Made by a program: the position numbers and the translations under genes | Shown: positions 27,203 to 39,684 of the stretch, one piece after another | How the letters are laid out: every line of letters begins with the position of its first letter | Position numbering within the stretch: position 1 is the first letter of the stretch | NCBI RefSeq assembly: GCF_002964765.1 | Contig: NZ_PQCF01000003.1 | Span: 1 to 56,830 of the forward strand | Origin: Pseudoalteromonas sp. T1lg88 | GTDB lineage: Bacteria; Pseudomonadota; Gammaproteobacteria; Enterobacterales; Alteromonadaceae | DNA length: 56,830 bases | Direction: 5' to 3' | Notes under the pieces: model-generated | What the model was told of the DNA's origin: nothing | Seen by the model: the letters and a program-made list of their open reading frames with translations, nothing else | Databases searched by the model: none

Positions 27203-27616
27203 ATGTTACAGCCAAAACGTACAAAATTCCGTAAGATGCACAAAGGCCGCAACCGTGGTCTTGCGCAAAACGGTAACAAAGTAAGCTTCGGTACTTTCGG
27301 TCTTAAGGCTACTGGTCGTGGCCGTATGACTGCTCGTCAAATCGAAGCAGCTCGTCGTGCTATGACACGTCACATCAAGCGTCAAGGTAAAATCTGGATC
27401 CGTGTATTCCCAGACAAGCCAATCACAAACAAACCGCTTGAAGTTCGTATGGGTAAAGGTAAAGGTTCTGTTGAATACTGGGTTGCTGAAATTCAGCCTG
27501 GTAAAGTACTTTACGAAATGGAAGGTGTTTCAGAAGAGCTTGCTCGTGAAGCATTTAACCTAGCGTCTCGTAAATTACCATTCAAAACCACTTTTGTAAC
27601 TCGGACGGTGATGTAA
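27203..27616 (+). CDS. rplP: 50S ribosomal protein L16
   Basis: A 137-residue L16: [46 protein letters not shown] at the end. It lies near the A site. Its TAA stop shares a base with the rpmC start (TAATG). Confidence 0.99.
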   Translation: MLQPKRTKFRKMHKGRNRGLAQNGNKVSFGTFGLKATGRGRMTARQIEAARRAMTRHIKRQGKIWIRVFPDKPITNKPLEVRMGKGKGSVEYWVAEIQPGKVLYEMEGVSEELAREAFNLASRKLPFKTTFVTRTVM

Positions 27617-27807
27617 TGAAAGCTAGCGAACTTAAAGACAAAAGCGTAGAAGAGCTTAACGCTGAACTTATTGAACTTCTTCGTGAGCAGTTTAACCTGC
27701 GCATGCAAGCAAGCACTGGTCAGCTAGCTCAATCTCATTTGCTACGTAAAGTACGTCGCGATATCGCGCGTGTTAAAACGGTTATTAACCAGAAGGCAGG
27801 TGCATAA
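27616..27807 (+). CDS. rpmC: 50S ribosomal protein L29
   Basis: A 63-residue L29, two helices: [19 protein letters not shown] and [16 protein letters not shown]. At the tunnel exit beside L23. It overlaps both neighbours by one base (TAATG), implying coupled translation. Confidence 0.98.
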   Translation: MKASELKDKSVEELNAELIELLREQFNLRMQASTGQLAQSHLLRKVRRDIARVKTVINQKAGA

Positions 27808-28064
27808 TGAGCGATAAGATCCGTACTCTACAAGGCCGTGTAATCAGCGACAAGATGGACAAGTCTTTCACTGTTGCTGTAGCCCGTTACGTGAAGCACC
27901 CTATCTATGGGAAATTCATCAAACGTACTACTAAGTTGCACGTACATGATGAGAACAACACTGCCATGACTGGCGACACAGTTACTATCCGTGAGTGTGC
28001 GCCTATCTCTAAGACTAAGTCTTGGACTTTGGTAGATGTTATCGAGCGTCCGAAGAAAGCTTAA
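27807..28064 (+). CDS. rpsQ: 30S ribosomal protein S17
   Basis: An 85-residue S17 with the OB fold: [49 protein letters not shown]. It is an early 16S binder. It is the last gene of this S10 operon; rplN and the spc operon, which normally follow, are absent here. Confidence 0.99.
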   Translation: MSDKIRTLQGRVISDKMDKSFTVAVARYVKHPIYGKFIKRTTKLHVHDENNTAMTGDTVTIRECAPISKTKSWTLVDVIERPKKA

Positions 28065-28090
28065 TTTTTAATTAAGTCTATTTGGACCTA

Positions 28091-28120
28091 AAAAGCCCCG
28101 GCATCTGCCGGGGCTTTTTG
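28091..28120 (+). terminator. S10 operon terminator
   Basis: AAAAGCCCCGGC and GCCGGGGCTTTT form a 12-bp stem with an ATCT loop, followed by T. A very strong intrinsic terminator 27 bases after rpsQ, confirming that the operon ends here. Confidence 0.95.
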
Positions 28121-28182
28121 TCATCTGCACTTCATAAACTTGCTCTAGGATGCGCCCTCTATGGATGCAATGCGAGTAAGTC

Positions 28183-28776
28183 ATGCCTGAGAACAAAGAG
28201 CCGATTTTGATCATTGGCAATGCGCCTATCACCGCAGACATCCGTGCCGAGGTGGACTCTTATACCCGGGTAGTGCGTTTTAACTTTTGTGCCGGCATGC
28301 CTCAGCATCTTGGCCGCAAATGCACCGATCTCTGGCTCAGTGGCCGTGGTCGCCAAGCCCATAAACTAGCGCATTCACACTTGGATATAGATCCTCAGCA
28401 ACTGCTTAGCCTAGTGATCACAGACCCACCCCCTAACCCAGTTACACAGACGTGCTTCCGTCTCCTTGGTCGCCAAGGCAGCTTGGATCATGGTGAAGCG
28501 CTGATGGCTAAGTTTGCCCCTGCGCACTCAAAAAAAAGAATAACGGCGGCGGTAAGGCAGCAGTTATTAGCCGAGTTGTTGCGTTTAGGGCAGCCCGAGT
28601 GCAAACCCAAATGGCCCAGCTCAGGCACTCAGGCCATAGCGCATTTTGTCGCAGCTGGAACGCCGGTGCATATTATCGGTTTTGGTTTCCAAGGCTGGAA
28701 ACGCCACCCCTGGCGATTGGAACGGCGTTATGTGGCTAAGTTGCAGGCCGAGCGTAAGCTCAGCTATTTGGCCTAA
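28183..28776 (+). CDS. GT29-like (sialyltransferase-fold) small protein
   Basis: A 197-residue protein without a signal peptide. It starts with PILIIGNAPIT, a nucleotide-sugar-like first strand, followed by TRVVRFNF. A later PSSGTQAIAHFVAAG and VHIIGFGFQGW resemble the small bacterial proteins assigned to glycosyltransferase family 29 (sialyltransferase sialylmotif-like). Such short bacterial members are sometimes annotated as urease accessory proteins, and their function is unproven. The gene is single, between the S10 terminator and the convergent acnA, with its own bidirectional terminator. Confidence 0.6.
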   Translation: MPENKEPILIIGNAPITADIRAEVDSYTRVVRFNFCAGMPQHLGRKCTDLWLSGRGRQAHKLAHSHLDIDPQQLLSLVITDPPPNPVTQTCFRLLGRQGSLDHGEALMAKFAPAHSKKRITAAVRQQLLAELLRLGQPECKPKWPSSGTQAIAHFVAAGTPVHIIGFGFQGWKRHPWRLERRYVAKLQAERKLSYLA

Positions 28777-28784
28777 AAAGAAAA

Positions 28785-28805
28785 AAGCCGTGCTAGGCAC
28801 GGCTT
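28785..28805. terminator. Bidirectional terminator between the GT29-like gene and acnA
   Basis: AAGCCGTGC-TAG-GCACGGCTT is a perfect 9-bp stem with A-runs to the left, serving both convergent genes; the T-tract is better on the minus strand (acnA). Confidence 0.8.
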
Positions 28806-28813
28806 AATCTGAC

Positions 28814-31555
<2,742 letters not shown>

Positions 31556-31587
31556 TCAATACCCCTTTTGCTCTTGGCGCATGACAC

Positions 31588-31604
31588 AATCGCACAGTGC
31601 GATT
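31588..31604. promoter_or_regulatory. Palindrome in the acnA leader
   Basis: AATCGCAC-A-GTGCGATT is a perfect inverted repeat 33 bases upstream of the acnA start codon. It may be a repressor site or an mRNA hairpin. A minus-strand TAAAAT (31639-31634) upstream could be the -10, which would place the palindrome in the transcribed leader. Confidence 0.45.
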
Positions 31605-31718
31605 ATTTGATGCGTAAAGTTCCTTGCGGCTGAATTTTAGCCACATTTAAGAGCTTGGGGATATTTGCGTGTTTTTCAACCTGTCAGGGCAGGAAACTTT
31701 GTAACTCGCCCTGCGAAC

Positions 31719-32111
31719 TTACCCGAATGAAATGGGCTTACGGCCGGTGTTTTCGTCGCGGTTAGAGGTTTTCTTCTTGGCTTTTTTGGCTGCAGCGGGT
31801 TTCGCTGCTTGCTTCGCGGGTGCCGCTTGCTTTGCCTTGGGAGCTTTTGGCGTAGGGGCTTTGTGTTGCTCGCGCTGTACCATATTTTCCGCAGCGCTCA
31901 TTAAAAAGGTGTCGCCGTCGAAGTGCACCGTATCACCGGCATAGATTTTTTTTCGCTTTTGCGTGCACAACTCGCCGTTAACGCCCACATAACCGTCGGC
32001 GATCAATAACTTGGCATGGCCACCGCCCTCTGCGAGGTCGAGCACCTTAAGTAGCTTACAAAGCTCTATGGGTTCTTCTTCAAGTTCAACTTCAATAATA
32101 TCGTCGTGCAT
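31719..32111 (-). CDS. RNA-binding S4 domain protein
   Basis: A 130-residue protein from the ATG at 32111; a longer open frame reaching 32273 has an unlikely N-terminus. An S4 domain (EPIELCKLLKVLDLAEGGG, ADGYVGVNGELCTQKRKKI, GDTVHF) is followed by an Ala/Lys/Pro-rich basic tail (KAPKAKQAAPAKQAAKPAAA). S4 domains bind structured RNA; the domain part resembles E. coli YbcJ, which lacks the tail. The partner RNA is unknown; an RNA-chaperone or ribosome-associated role is plausible. It is divergent from the 99-residue orphan. Confidence 0.82.
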   Translation of the reverse strand: MHDDIIEVELEEEPIELCKLLKVLDLAEGGGHAKLLIADGYVGVNGELCTQKRKKIYAGDTVHFDGDTFLMSAAENMVQREQHKAPTPKAPKAKQAAPAKQAAKPAAAKKAKKKTSNRDENTGRKPISFG

Positions 32112-32291
32112 GCTGTTCGGGCGCTTGTTGCCTAGTTGATGGCCATTATACCCCAAGCCTGGCGGCAAGCATCGCAAAAAGACAAAACTTTTGTCGCCGC
32201 CTGTAGTCCAATTCATAAATTTGTCATACAAAAGCCTACAATAGGGGCCTGGTCGTGATGAGCGGCCAGCCAAGATCTATAGGAGAATAAG

Positions 32292-32591
32292 ATGGGTGCA
32301 AGACAAGCGGTTTTTGAGGAATTTTTAGGCCATAAATATGCACATCATTGCAGTGCCGAGCAGGTGCGCACGGCCATTACCGATGCTATTAAGCTCTCAG
32401 GTGCGCATGGCGAGCAATACTTTGCGCTGCTATCGCGCTTTAATGATAACCATAACCGTATTCTCTATCAGGGTCGCAGCGCCGAGCCCTTCTTGGAGTT
32501 TTGCCAGCATAAGCTGTTTAAAGAAATCACCTATGACAAGACCAGCGTCAGAGCCTGGGCCCAAGGTCGTGGTCTTGAACTGAGCCTGTGA
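32292..32591 (+). CDS. Hypothetical protein, 99 aa
   Basis: I do not recognise it. Supported as a gene by a good Shine-Dalgarno sequence (AGGAG, 32280-32284), an ATG at 32292, a clean intrinsic terminator right after the stop, and neighbour-like base composition. It is predicted soluble and mostly helical (CSAEQVRTAITDAIKLSG, EPFLEFCQHKLFKEITYD), with no signal peptide or membrane segment. Confidence 0.7.
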   Translation: MGARQAVFEEFLGHKYAHHCSAEQVRTAITDAIKLSGAHGEQYFALLSRFNDNHNRILYQGRSAEPFLEFCQHKLFKEITYDKTSVRAWAQGRGLELSL

Positions 32592-32608
32592 AGGTTATTC
32601 AGAAAACG

Positions 32609-32637
32609 AAAAAAGCAGCCTAGGCTGCTTTTTTTAA
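32609..32637. terminator. Terminator after the 99-residue orphan
   Basis: AAAAGCAGCC-TA-GGCTGCTTTT stem followed by more T. It also lies just past the end of the cysQ frame on the other strand and may serve both. Confidence 0.85.
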
Positions 32638-32662
32638 CTTTCAATTCGACGTAGCGGGCTGC

Positions 32663-33432
32663 TTAGGATTGCAGGGCACTGACAATAAAGAAAGGATTGA
32701 GATAGCTTTCTTTTTGATTGTATTTAAGAGGCGCTCCGTCAACCGTAGTCACAGTGGCACGGCGATGACGGCCACCGCATGTCCGGCACCTGTATCCCAC
32801 TCTGATGTCGGTCCTAAACGCGGGTAAATATCGGCGGCGCCTTCGGCTACCAAGCACAGCTTCAGCGAGCTGCCTTTGGGTACCATATCCACTTCGTCAA
32901 ACTGCTTTAGGAAGTTGGCTAGTTGCTCGGACGGGTGCGAGCGACTGCCGACCACGCGGATCACGCCCTTATTTTCCTTCTTAGTCACCTTCAGCTCGAT
33001 GCGCGCTTCGCCAACCTGCTTAAAGGCACCTATATCCTGGGTGGCCAGATAGGTGACCCCGAGCGCCGGGGCATCGACCACGCCCAGTACTGGCTCGCCG
33101 TTTTCAATCAGGGCGATATTAATGGTGAATTCGCCGTTTTTCTTAATAAATTCCTTGGTGCCGTCAATGGGGTCGACCAGCCAGTAACGTTGCCATTGCT
33201 GTCGCTCCTGCCAGCTAATGGCGGCGCTCTCTTCACTCAGCACCGGCAGCTTAGGCGTGATTTTCTCCAGCCCAGCAAGGATCACCTTGTGAGCGGCCAA
33301 GTCGGCATCGGTGACCGGGCTTTTATCGTCTTTATACTCGACGTTAAAGTCCTTGTTATAGATGCGCATGGCCGCTTGTCCGGCGTCTTGCGCCAGTTGC
33401 ACAACCTGTTCGAGCAGTTCTGGAGAAGTCAT
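32663..33432 (-). CDS. cysQ: 3'(2'),5'-bisphosphate nucleotidase CysQ, frame broken near the 3' end
   Basis: The intact frame (32749-33432) gives 227 residues with the inositol-monophosphatase fold and metal sites: LSEESAAI, WLVDPIDGTKEFI and GPTSEWDTGAGHA. It then stops early, after AVAVIAVPL. The missing end, ATVTTVDGAPLKYNQKES...LNPFFIV, is in another frame down to 32663. One inserted base at about 32759-32762 (minus-strand GCC-GTG to GCC-GGT) would restore a 256-residue protein, close to E. coli CysQ (246). The enzyme removes PAP, the by-product of PAPS reduction. It is the last gene of the sulfate operon, four bases from cysC. Either a sequencing error or a real loss of about 30 conserved residues. 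Confidence 0.88.
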
Positions 33433-33435
33433 TGG

Positions 33436-34032
33436 CTATCCTATTATGTTTTTGCCGCGTAGATAGGCGATAAGTTGCGCCACGCAGCCGTCTATATCCT
33501 GTGTTGAAGTATCCAGGGTGAGCTCAGGGTTACGCGGCACCTCATAGTCAGAGTCAATGCCGGTAAAATGAGCGATTTCACCTGCCCGCGCTTTCTTATA
33601 CAAGCCCTTAGGGTCGCGCTGTTCGCAGGTGGCTAAAGGTGTATCTAAATACACTTCGATAAACTCGGCTTCACCCACCAGATTACGTACCATATCTCTT
33701 TCTTCCTGAAATGGGGAAATAAACGCGGTGAGTACAATTAATCCGGCATCGACCATAAGCTTAGCGGTTTCACCGACGCGGCGAATATTTTCTTTGCGAT
33801 CGGCGTCGCTAAAGCCGAGATCGCCACAGAGGCCGTGGCGGACATTATCGCCATCAAGCAAATAGGTGTGCTGGCCCAACTCATGCAGCTTGGCTTCCAG
33901 GGCGCCGGCTATGGTGCTTTTGCCCGAGCCGGAAAAGCCGGTAAACCACAGAATGCAGCTTTTATGGCCATTTTGCTGTTGTCTTTTTTGCTTATCGACA
34001 CCGTGTTGGTGCCACACTATGTTTTCATCCAT
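33436..34032 (-). CDS. cysC: Adenylyl-sulfate kinase
   Basis: A 198-residue APS kinase with the P-loop GFSGSGKS (32-39), [17 protein letters not shown] and the family [13 protein letters not shown]. It phosphorylates APS to PAPS in the cytoplasm using ATP. It lies between the SLC13 permease gene and cysQ in the assimilation operon; cysQ then clears PAP made when PAPS is reduced. Confidence 0.98.
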   Translation of the reverse strand: MDENIVWHQHGVDKQKRQQQNGHKSCILWFTGFSGSGKSTIAGALEAKLHELGQHTYLLDGDNVRHGLCGDLGFSDADRKENIRRVGETAKLMVDAGLIVLTAFISPFQEERDMVRNLVGEAEFIEVYLDTPLATCEQRDPKGLYKKARAGEIAHFTGIDSDYEVPRNPELTLDTSTQDIDGCVAQLIAYLRGKNIIG

Positions 34033-34047
34033 TCTCAGGTCTCGATC

Positions 34048-35766
34048 TTAAAACTCAAATACATAACCAATCAGTGACAGTACCACGGCGGCATAGGCCA
34101 AAGACATTATCACACCTAGGCGGGCAAAGTCGGCAAAGCGATACTGGCCGGCGTTCATCACTATCATATTGGTTTGGTAGCTATATGGGCTGATAAAGGC
34201 GGCGCTGGCGCCATAGGCCACCGTCATGGCGAAAGGCATCAGGCTTACCTCTAAGGAGCTGGCCAGGCCATAGGCGAGCGGGAACATCAGCGCCGCAGCG
34301 GCATTATTGGTGATCAGCTCGGTCAGCAGTACGGTCAGCACATACACCAATACCAGGGCCATAAAGGGGGTCAGCCCCTGGTGCTCTCCCAGTAATTGCT
34401 GCAAGGCCAGCTCGGCACCTGAGCCGCTAAAGGCATTGGCCAGACCCAGGGCCGAGGCGATGATGATCACCAGCTCAAAGGGAAAGCGGCGTTTTAATTC
34501 CTGGCCGTCGAGCACCTTGGTGGCCAGCAGCAGGGCGACAAACACCAATAGGCCCTGCACCAGGGGCACAAGTGCGCTGGCGGCCAGGGCGATAACCGCG
34601 GCAAAGCCGCCAAGCAGGGCAAATTCGCTAACGCGATTGTAGGCCTTGGCGACACTGTGCTCGCTGACAAAGTAAAAGTTCTTATCCAGGTTGTTACGGT
34701 TTTGAAAGTCGCGGCCCACCGCCAGCATCAGCCGGTCGCCGGGACGTATGGCAACCTCGCCAAGCTTGCCAGAGAGGCGTCCACGGTTGCGGTGGATCGC
34801 TACCACAGCGGCATCGAATTTGGCGCGAAAACCCACGTCCTTTAAGGTCTGGCCCACCAGGGTCGAGGTGTGGGTGACTATGACTTCTTGCAGGTTTGAG
34901 CTCAGTAAACCATTGCTGTCGGCGAACAGGGTGATCCCGGGAATGCGCTGCAGGGCGGTCACGCTCTGCACATTGCCGGTAAAAATAAGCTTGTCGCCGG
35001 CGCGTACCTTGTTTTGTGGGCGAACCGGGCTGATCAAACGCTTTTCGCGAACGATTTCCACTAAGAAGAGGTCATCGAGATCGCGCAAACCATTTTTTTC
35101 TATGCTTTTGCCAATCAGGGGGGAGTCCGCATTAACCTTGGCTTCAAGCAGGTACTCCTTGTGTTCGCCTTCAACCCTGGGGTAGTCGGGCAGCAGCTTA
35201 TGGCAAAAGATCAGCAAGAGGACGCCCACCAGAGTGACGGCCAGACCTATGGGTAAAAAGCTAAACATGGCCAGGCTCAGGCCATCATATTGTTGGGTAA
35301 AACTATTGACTATGAGATTGGTGGAAGTACCAACGAGCGTAGTCGTGCCGCCCAAAATGGCCGCATACGACAGTGGGATCAACAACTTAGAAGGTGCATG
35401 ATGCTTATTGCGGGTCAGTGGCCCAACTAAAGAGGCGACCACGGCGGTATTATTTAAAAACGCCGATGCTGCTGCCGTCAGCGTACTTACCTTGATAATG
35501 CTTAATTTCAAGGAAGGGTCAACGATGCGCTTGGCCAAAATCTGCAACAAGGAGGTACGCTCCAGGGCGATGGAGACCAGCATCAACAACACCAGGCTAA
35601 CCAGCCCGGTGTTGGTAAAGTTGCCCAGCAGGGTTGGGGTATCCACATACCCCAGGGCATAGCAGCCGAGTAATGCGCTGAAAAACAGGGTCGCCGGGCG
35701 CACATGGGTCAAAACCAAGGCGGCAAATAAGGCGGCTATTATCAGCACATAAAAAACGGCATCCAT
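34048..35766 (-). CDS. SLC13 family permease with RCK_C domains, probable sulfate transporter
   Basis: A 572-residue membrane protein. The two membrane halves carry SLC13 Ser/Thr-Asn motifs (GTSTNLIVNS and YQTNMIVM). The central soluble part holds two RCK_C/TrkA-C regulatory domains (PLIGKSIEKNGLRDLDDLFLVEI; GDRLMLAVG). Its place inside the cysN-cysC operon makes sodium-coupled sulfate uptake the likely job, in place of or beside the CysUWA ABC system, none of which is in the window. It is separated from cysN by three bases. Confidence 0.85.
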   Translation of the reverse strand: MDAVFYVLIIAALFAALVLTHVRPATLFFSALLGCYALGYVDTPTLLGNFTNTGLVSLVLLMLVSIALERTSLLQILAKRIVDPSLKLSIIKVSTLTAAASAFLNNTAVVASLVGPLTRNKHHAPSKLLIPLSYAAILGGTTTLVGTSTNLIVNSFTQQYDGLSLAMFSFLPIGLAVTLVGVLLLIFCHKLLPDYPRVEGEHKEYLLEAKVNADSPLIGKSIEKNGLRDLDDLFLVEIVREKRLISPVRPQNKVRAGDKLIFTGNVQSVTALQRIPGITLFADSNGLLSSNLQEVIVTHTSTLVGQTLKDVGFRAKFDAAVVAIHRNRGRLSGKLGEVAIRPGDRLMLAVGRDFQNRNNLDKNFYFVSEHSVAKAYNRVSEFALLGGFAAVIALAASALVPLVQGLLVFVALLLATKVLDGQELKRRFPFELVIIIASALGLANAFSGSGAELALQQLLGEHQGLTPFMALVLVYVLTVLLTELITNNAAAALMFPLAYGLASSLEVSLMPFAMTVAYGASAAFISPYSYQTNMIVMNAGQYRFADFARLGVIMSLAYAAVVLSLIGYVFEF

Positions 35767-35769
35767 GGC

Positions 35770-37191
35770 TTAACGCAACTTACTGATGTCTAATGCTTGC
35801 CAATGCGGGAAGTGCTTACGCACCAGGGCATTTAGCTCAACTTCAAAGTCGCTGAACTGACTTGCTTGTTGCTCCTGCGTAGCTGCTAATACCTGCTCAA
35901 CCATACCCGCACCCACGGTCAGGTTAGACAGGCGGTCGATCAGGATAAAGGCACCAGTTTCGCGGTTATTGCGATACACATCCGCTAGCAAGGGTTCGGT
36001 CAAATCCACAGTCACTATGGCAATCTCGTTAAGCTGCAGCTTGTCCGCCTCGCCATGGGCCAAGGTATTTACGTCTATGGTGTGATCTATGCGTGAGATC
36101 ACCGCCGCAGTTTTCTTGGCACCCAACTTAAGGTTATAGGTTTTGCCGACAACCAAAGGCTCTTCGTGCATCCATACCAGTTTGGCTTGCAACTGGTTGG
36201 TCGCCACCGAAGTGGAAGCGCTCGGTACGATCACATCGCCGCGACTGATATCTATCTCGTCGTTCAAGGTCATGGTGATTGCCTGACCGGCTTCTGCGCT
36301 CTCCAGGTTGCCGTCGAAGGTGACCAGTTCCTTGATGCTGGAGGTTTTACCCGAAGGCAGTACCTTCACTGCATCGCCAACCTTAAACTCGCCCGAAGTG
36401 ATAGTGCCCTGGAAACCACGGAAATCAAGGTTAGGGCGTACCACATACTGCACCGGCAGGCGGGCTTCAAAGCCATTATTGGTGGCTGCCGCCGGAGAGT
36501 CTTCCAGCAACTCAAGTAAGGGCTTATCCGTGTAATACGGCGTGTGCTCGGAGCGAGTCACCACGTTGTCGCCTTTAAGGGCTGACATGGGCACAAACTT
36601 GATATCGCTGACATTCAGCTGCTCGGCAAACTTAAGGTAATCGGCCTTGATCTTTTCGTACACAGTTTCATCGAAGCCGACGATATCCATTTTGTTGATG
36701 GCTACCACAAACTGCTCGATACCAAGTGAGTCACAGATAAAGCTGTGGCGCTTGGTTTGCACCTGTACACCATAGCGGGCATCAACCAGAATAATCGCCA
36801 GATCACTGGTTGACGCGCCGGTCACCATGTTTCGGGTGTATTGCTCGTGTCCCGGGGTGTCGGCAATAATAAACTTGCGCTTGGCGGTGGAGAAATAGCG
36901 ATAGGCCACATCTATGGTGATGCCTTGCTCGCGCTCTGCCTGCAGGCCATCAACCAGCAGGGCTAAATCCAGCTCTTCGCCGGCGTTACCCACCTTTTCA
37001 TTGTCTTTATGCAGTGCCGCCAGTTGATCTTCATAGATCTGGTGGCTGTCGTGCAACAAACGGCCGATCAGCGTCGATTTACCGTCGTCAACGCTGCCAC
37101 AGGTCAACAGGCGCAACAGGCTTTTGTCTTGTTGGCGCGTTAAATAGGCCTCTATGCCTAATTCTTTTACTTCATTGGCAGTTGCTGACAT
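35770..37191 (-). CDS. cysN: Sulfate adenylyltransferase subunit 1 (GTPase)
   Basis: A 473-residue CysN, an EF-Tu-like GTPase: G1 GSVDDGKSTLIGR, DTPGHEQYTRNM, NKMD, then the beta-barrel domains. GTP hydrolysis drives the adenylation of sulfate by CysD to APS. It has no fused APS kinase; a separate cysC is present. Its start overlaps the cysD stop by one base (37191). Confidence 0.98.
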   Translation of the reverse strand: MSATANEVKELGIEAYLTRQQDKSLLRLLTCGSVDDGKSTLIGRLLHDSHQIYEDQLAALHKDNEKVGNAGEELDLALLVDGLQAEREQGITIDVAYRYFSTAKRKFIIADTPGHEQYTRNMVTGASTSDLAIILVDARYGVQVQTKRHSFICDSLGIEQFVVAINKMDIVGFDETVYEKIKADYLKFAEQLNVSDIKFVPMSALKGDNVVTRSEHTPYYTDKPLLELLEDSPAAATNNGFEARLPVQYVVRPNLDFRGFQGTITSGEFKVGDAVKVLPSGKTSSIKELVTFDGNLESAEAGQAITMTLNDEIDISRGDVIVPSASTSVATNQLQAKLVWMHEEPLVVGKTYNLKLGAKKTAAVISRIDHTIDVNTLAHGEADKLQLNEIAIVTVDLTEPLLADVYRNNRETGAFILIDRLSNLTVGAGMVEQVLAATQEQQASQFSDFEVELNALVRKHFPHWQALDISKLR

Positions 37192-38090
37192 TAGAAATAG
37201 CCCTCACGTTTTTTCTTCTCCATGGAACCGGCGGAATCGTGATCGATTACGCGGCCCTCACGCTCCGATGATGTCGACAGCAGCATTTCTTCGATAATGC
37301 CGGTCAGGGTATTGGCTTCGGATTCCACCGCGCCGGTAAGCGGGTAGCAACCCAGGGTACGAAAACGTACCGACTTCAGCTGCGGCTGCTCGCCTTCGTT
37401 CAGTGGCATACGCTCATCGTCGACCATGATCAGGGTGCCGTTACGCTCAACCACGGGGCGTGGCTGGGCCAAGTAAAGTGGCACGATTTCGATATTTTCC
37501 TGGTAGATGTACTGCCAGATATCCAGCTCGGTCCAGTTCGACAACGGGAATACACGGATGCTTTCACCCTGGTTCACTTCGCCGTTATAGGTATTCCACA
37601 GCTCCGGACGCTGGTTTTTCGGATCCCATCTATGGTGCTTATCGCGGAACGAATAGACGCGCTCCTTGGCGCGGGATTTCTCCTCGTCACGGCGGGCACC
37701 ACCGAAGGCGGCATCAAAACCATACTGATTAAGCGCCTGCTTCAGACCCTGGGTCTTCATGATGTCGGTGTGCTTGCTGGAGCCGTGTACGAAGGGGCTG
37801 ATATTGATTGCCAAACCTTCGGGGTTTTTATGTACCAGCAGGTCAAAGCCGTATTCTTTGGCCATGCGATCACGAAACTCAATCATCTCGCGAAATTTCC
37901 AGTCGGTATCTACATGCAACAAGGGGAAGGGGATCTTCGCCGGAAAGAAAGCCTTACGGGCCAAGTGTAATAGCACCGAGGAGTCTTTACCTATGGAGTA
38001 AAGCATTACCGGGTTTTCAAATTCAGCCGCGACTTCGCGGATAATTTTGATGCTTTCAGCTTCAAGCTGCTGAAGATGTGTTAAAGCCAT
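37191..38090 (-). CDS. cysD: Sulfate adenylyltransferase subunit 2
   Basis: A 299-residue CysD with the PP-loop [29 protein letters not shown] and the C-terminal [20 protein letters not shown]. It makes APS from ATP and sulfate with CysN. Second gene of the operon after cysG. Confidence 0.98.
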   Translation of the reverse strand: MALTHLQQLEAESIKIIREVAAEFENPVMLYSIGKDSSVLLHLARKAFFPAKIPFPLLHVDTDWKFREMIEFRDRMAKEYGFDLLVHKNPEGLAINISPFVHGSSKHTDIMKTQGLKQALNQYGFDAAFGGARRDEEKSRAKERVYSFRDKHHRWDPKNQRPELWNTYNGEVNQGESIRVFPLSNWTELDIWQYIYQENIEIVPLYLAQPRPVVERNGTLIMVDDERMPLNEGEQPQLKSVRFRTLGCYPLTGAVESEANTLTGIIEEMLLSTSSEREGRVIDHDSAGSMEKKKREGYF

Positions 38091-38134
38091 AGCTTTGTTC
38101 CTGCCTAAACTCTTAATAAATTTGCCATAGGGTG

Positions 38135-39556
38135 TTATGCCACATCGGTCAGGGGCTGCGCCAGGCTGCTGGTTTGCGCGGTATTGCCAAACCAGGCCAA
38201 CTGCCGATGTAATGAGGCTACTTCACCTACTATGAGTAAGGCCGGTGACTGAATATTATGTTGAGTCACCAACTCGTCTAACTGTGCCAGGGTGCCCGTA
38301 ACCACGCGCTGTTCTTTGCGCGTGCCGTTTTCTACTATGGCCACCGGTGTTGCCGGACTGCGGCCATGGTCAATAAGTTGTGCCTTGATATCCGGAGATT
38401 TCATCACCCCCATGTAAATCGCCAGGGTTTGATTGGGCTTAGCAAGGGACTGCCAATCCAGCTCCTGACCCTCTTTTTTACAGTGGCCGGTTACAAACTG
38501 AATGCTCTGCGCGTGATCCCTGTGGGTCAGCGGAATACCGGCGTAAGCGCTACAGCCCGCTGCCGCGGTAATGCCTGGGACGATTTGATAGCTGACGCCA
38601 TGCTCGGCCAGTACCTGCACTTCTTCGCCACCGCGACCATAAATAAAGGGGTCGCCGCCCTTAATACGGCAGACTTTTTTGCCTTGCTGCGCCAGCTCCA
38701 CCAGGATTTCATTGGTGCGCTCTTGCGGCACGCTGTGATCACCGGCGCGCTTGCCCACACAAATAAGGTCGGCATCGCGGCGTACCAGCTCCATAATTTC
38801 GTCGGACACTAGGTAGTCGTAAACCACCACATCGGCCTGCTGCATTAGCTGTAAGGCTTTGAGCGTCAATAATTCCGGGTCGCCTGGGCCGGCGCCAATC
38901 ACATACACCTCGCCCTTGGGCGCTGGGGTGTCATTCAGCATTTGCTGCAGTTGCGTATAGGCCTGTTCTTCATTGCCTTTTTGCACTTCACTCACCACAT
39001 TGGAGTCAAACACCTGCTCCCAAAACTGACGGCGGTCGGCAAAGTGGGTAAAGCGCTGCTTTACCTGCGAACGAAAACGACCGACCAGATTGGCCAATGG
39101 GCCAATGTGCTGTGGGATCAAGGTCTCAAGTTTTTCCCGCAGACGTCTTGCCAGTACAGGCGCAGTGCCGGCACTTGAAATAGCGATAGTCACCGGGCTG
39201 CGGTCAACAATCGATGGGAAAATAAAGCTGCACTTGGGCTGATCATCGACCACATTAACGAAAATGTGCTGTTCATCGGCGGCCGTTTGTACCTGGGCAT
39301 TGACCGTTTCACTGTCGGTAGCGGCGATCACCAGCATAAAGCCCTTTAGCTGCTCGGCGTTAAATTCGGCGCGAATCAGGGTGATTTTTTGTGCTTGTGC
39401 CAAGTTCTCTAGTTGCGTGCAAAATTCAGGCGCGATCAGCGTCAGTTTGGCACCCGCCTTGAGCATGGCCGTTGCCTTACGCAGGGCCACTTCGCCGCCG
39501 CCTACGACCAGTACCGGCTTATTATCTAATTTTGTGAATATGGGAAAATATTGCAC
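38135..39556 (-). CDS. cysG: Siroheme synthase, trifunctional
   Basis: A 473-residue CysG. The N-terminal NAD-dependent dehydrogenase/ferrochelatase part has [16 protein letters not shown] (18-33 region). The C-terminal uroporphyrinogen-III methyltransferase part has [19 protein letters not shown] and [13 protein letters not shown]. It makes siroheme, the cofactor of sulfite reductase, which links it to the sulfate genes behind it. First gene of the minus-strand operon cysG-cysD-cysN-SLC13-cysC-cysQ; the reductases (CysIJH) are elsewhere. Confidence 0.98.
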   Translation of the reverse strand: MQYFPIFTKLDNKPVLVVGGGEVALRKATAMLKAGAKLTLIAPEFCTQLENLAQAQKITLIRAEFNAEQLKGFMLVIAATDSETVNAQVQTAADEQHIFVNVVDDQPKCSFIFPSIVDRSPVTIAISSAGTAPVLARRLREKLETLIPQHIGPLANLVGRFRSQVKQRFTHFADRRQFWEQVFDSNVVSEVQKGNEEQAYTQLQQMLNDTPAPKGEVYVIGAGPGDPELLTLKALQLMQQADVVVYDYLVSDEIMELVRRDADLICVGKRAGDHSVPQERTNEILVELAQQGKKVCRIKGGDPFIYGRGGEEVQVLAEHGVSYQIVPGITAAAGCSAYAGIPLTHRDHAQSIQFVTGHCKKEGQELDWQSLAKPNQTLAIYMGVMKSPDIKAQLIDHGRSPATPVAIVENGTRKEQRVVTGTLAQLDELVTQHNIQSPALLIVGEVASLHRQLAWFGNTAQTSSLAQPLTDVA

Positions 39557-39665
39557 GCGTTACCACCTGTTCCAAGCAACTAAAAAATAGCGAACCCTAA
39601 GATTCGTTAGAGCTGCAAAGCATAATGCCAGCCCCAATGGTTAAAAAATAATTTGTTCCAAGCTT

Positions 39666-39684
39666 ATATAACCAAAAGTTATAT
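39666..39684. promoter_or_regulatory. Inverted repeat upstream of cysG, candidate LysR/CysB-type site
   Basis: ATATAAC-CAAAA-GTTATAT has perfect 7-base arms about 110 bases upstream of cysG and about 130 upstream of deoC. Inside it is the LysR-style T-N11-A spacing. CysB, a LysR regulator, controls sulfate genes in related bacteria. No good -35 is visible, as expected for an activator-dependent promoter. Assignment to CysB is inference. Confidence 0.4.

Noticed and set aside
32112..32273. N-terminal extension of the S4-domain protein
   Set aside because: The 54 extra residues lack any S4-family similarity, and the ATG at 32111 matches the domain start.
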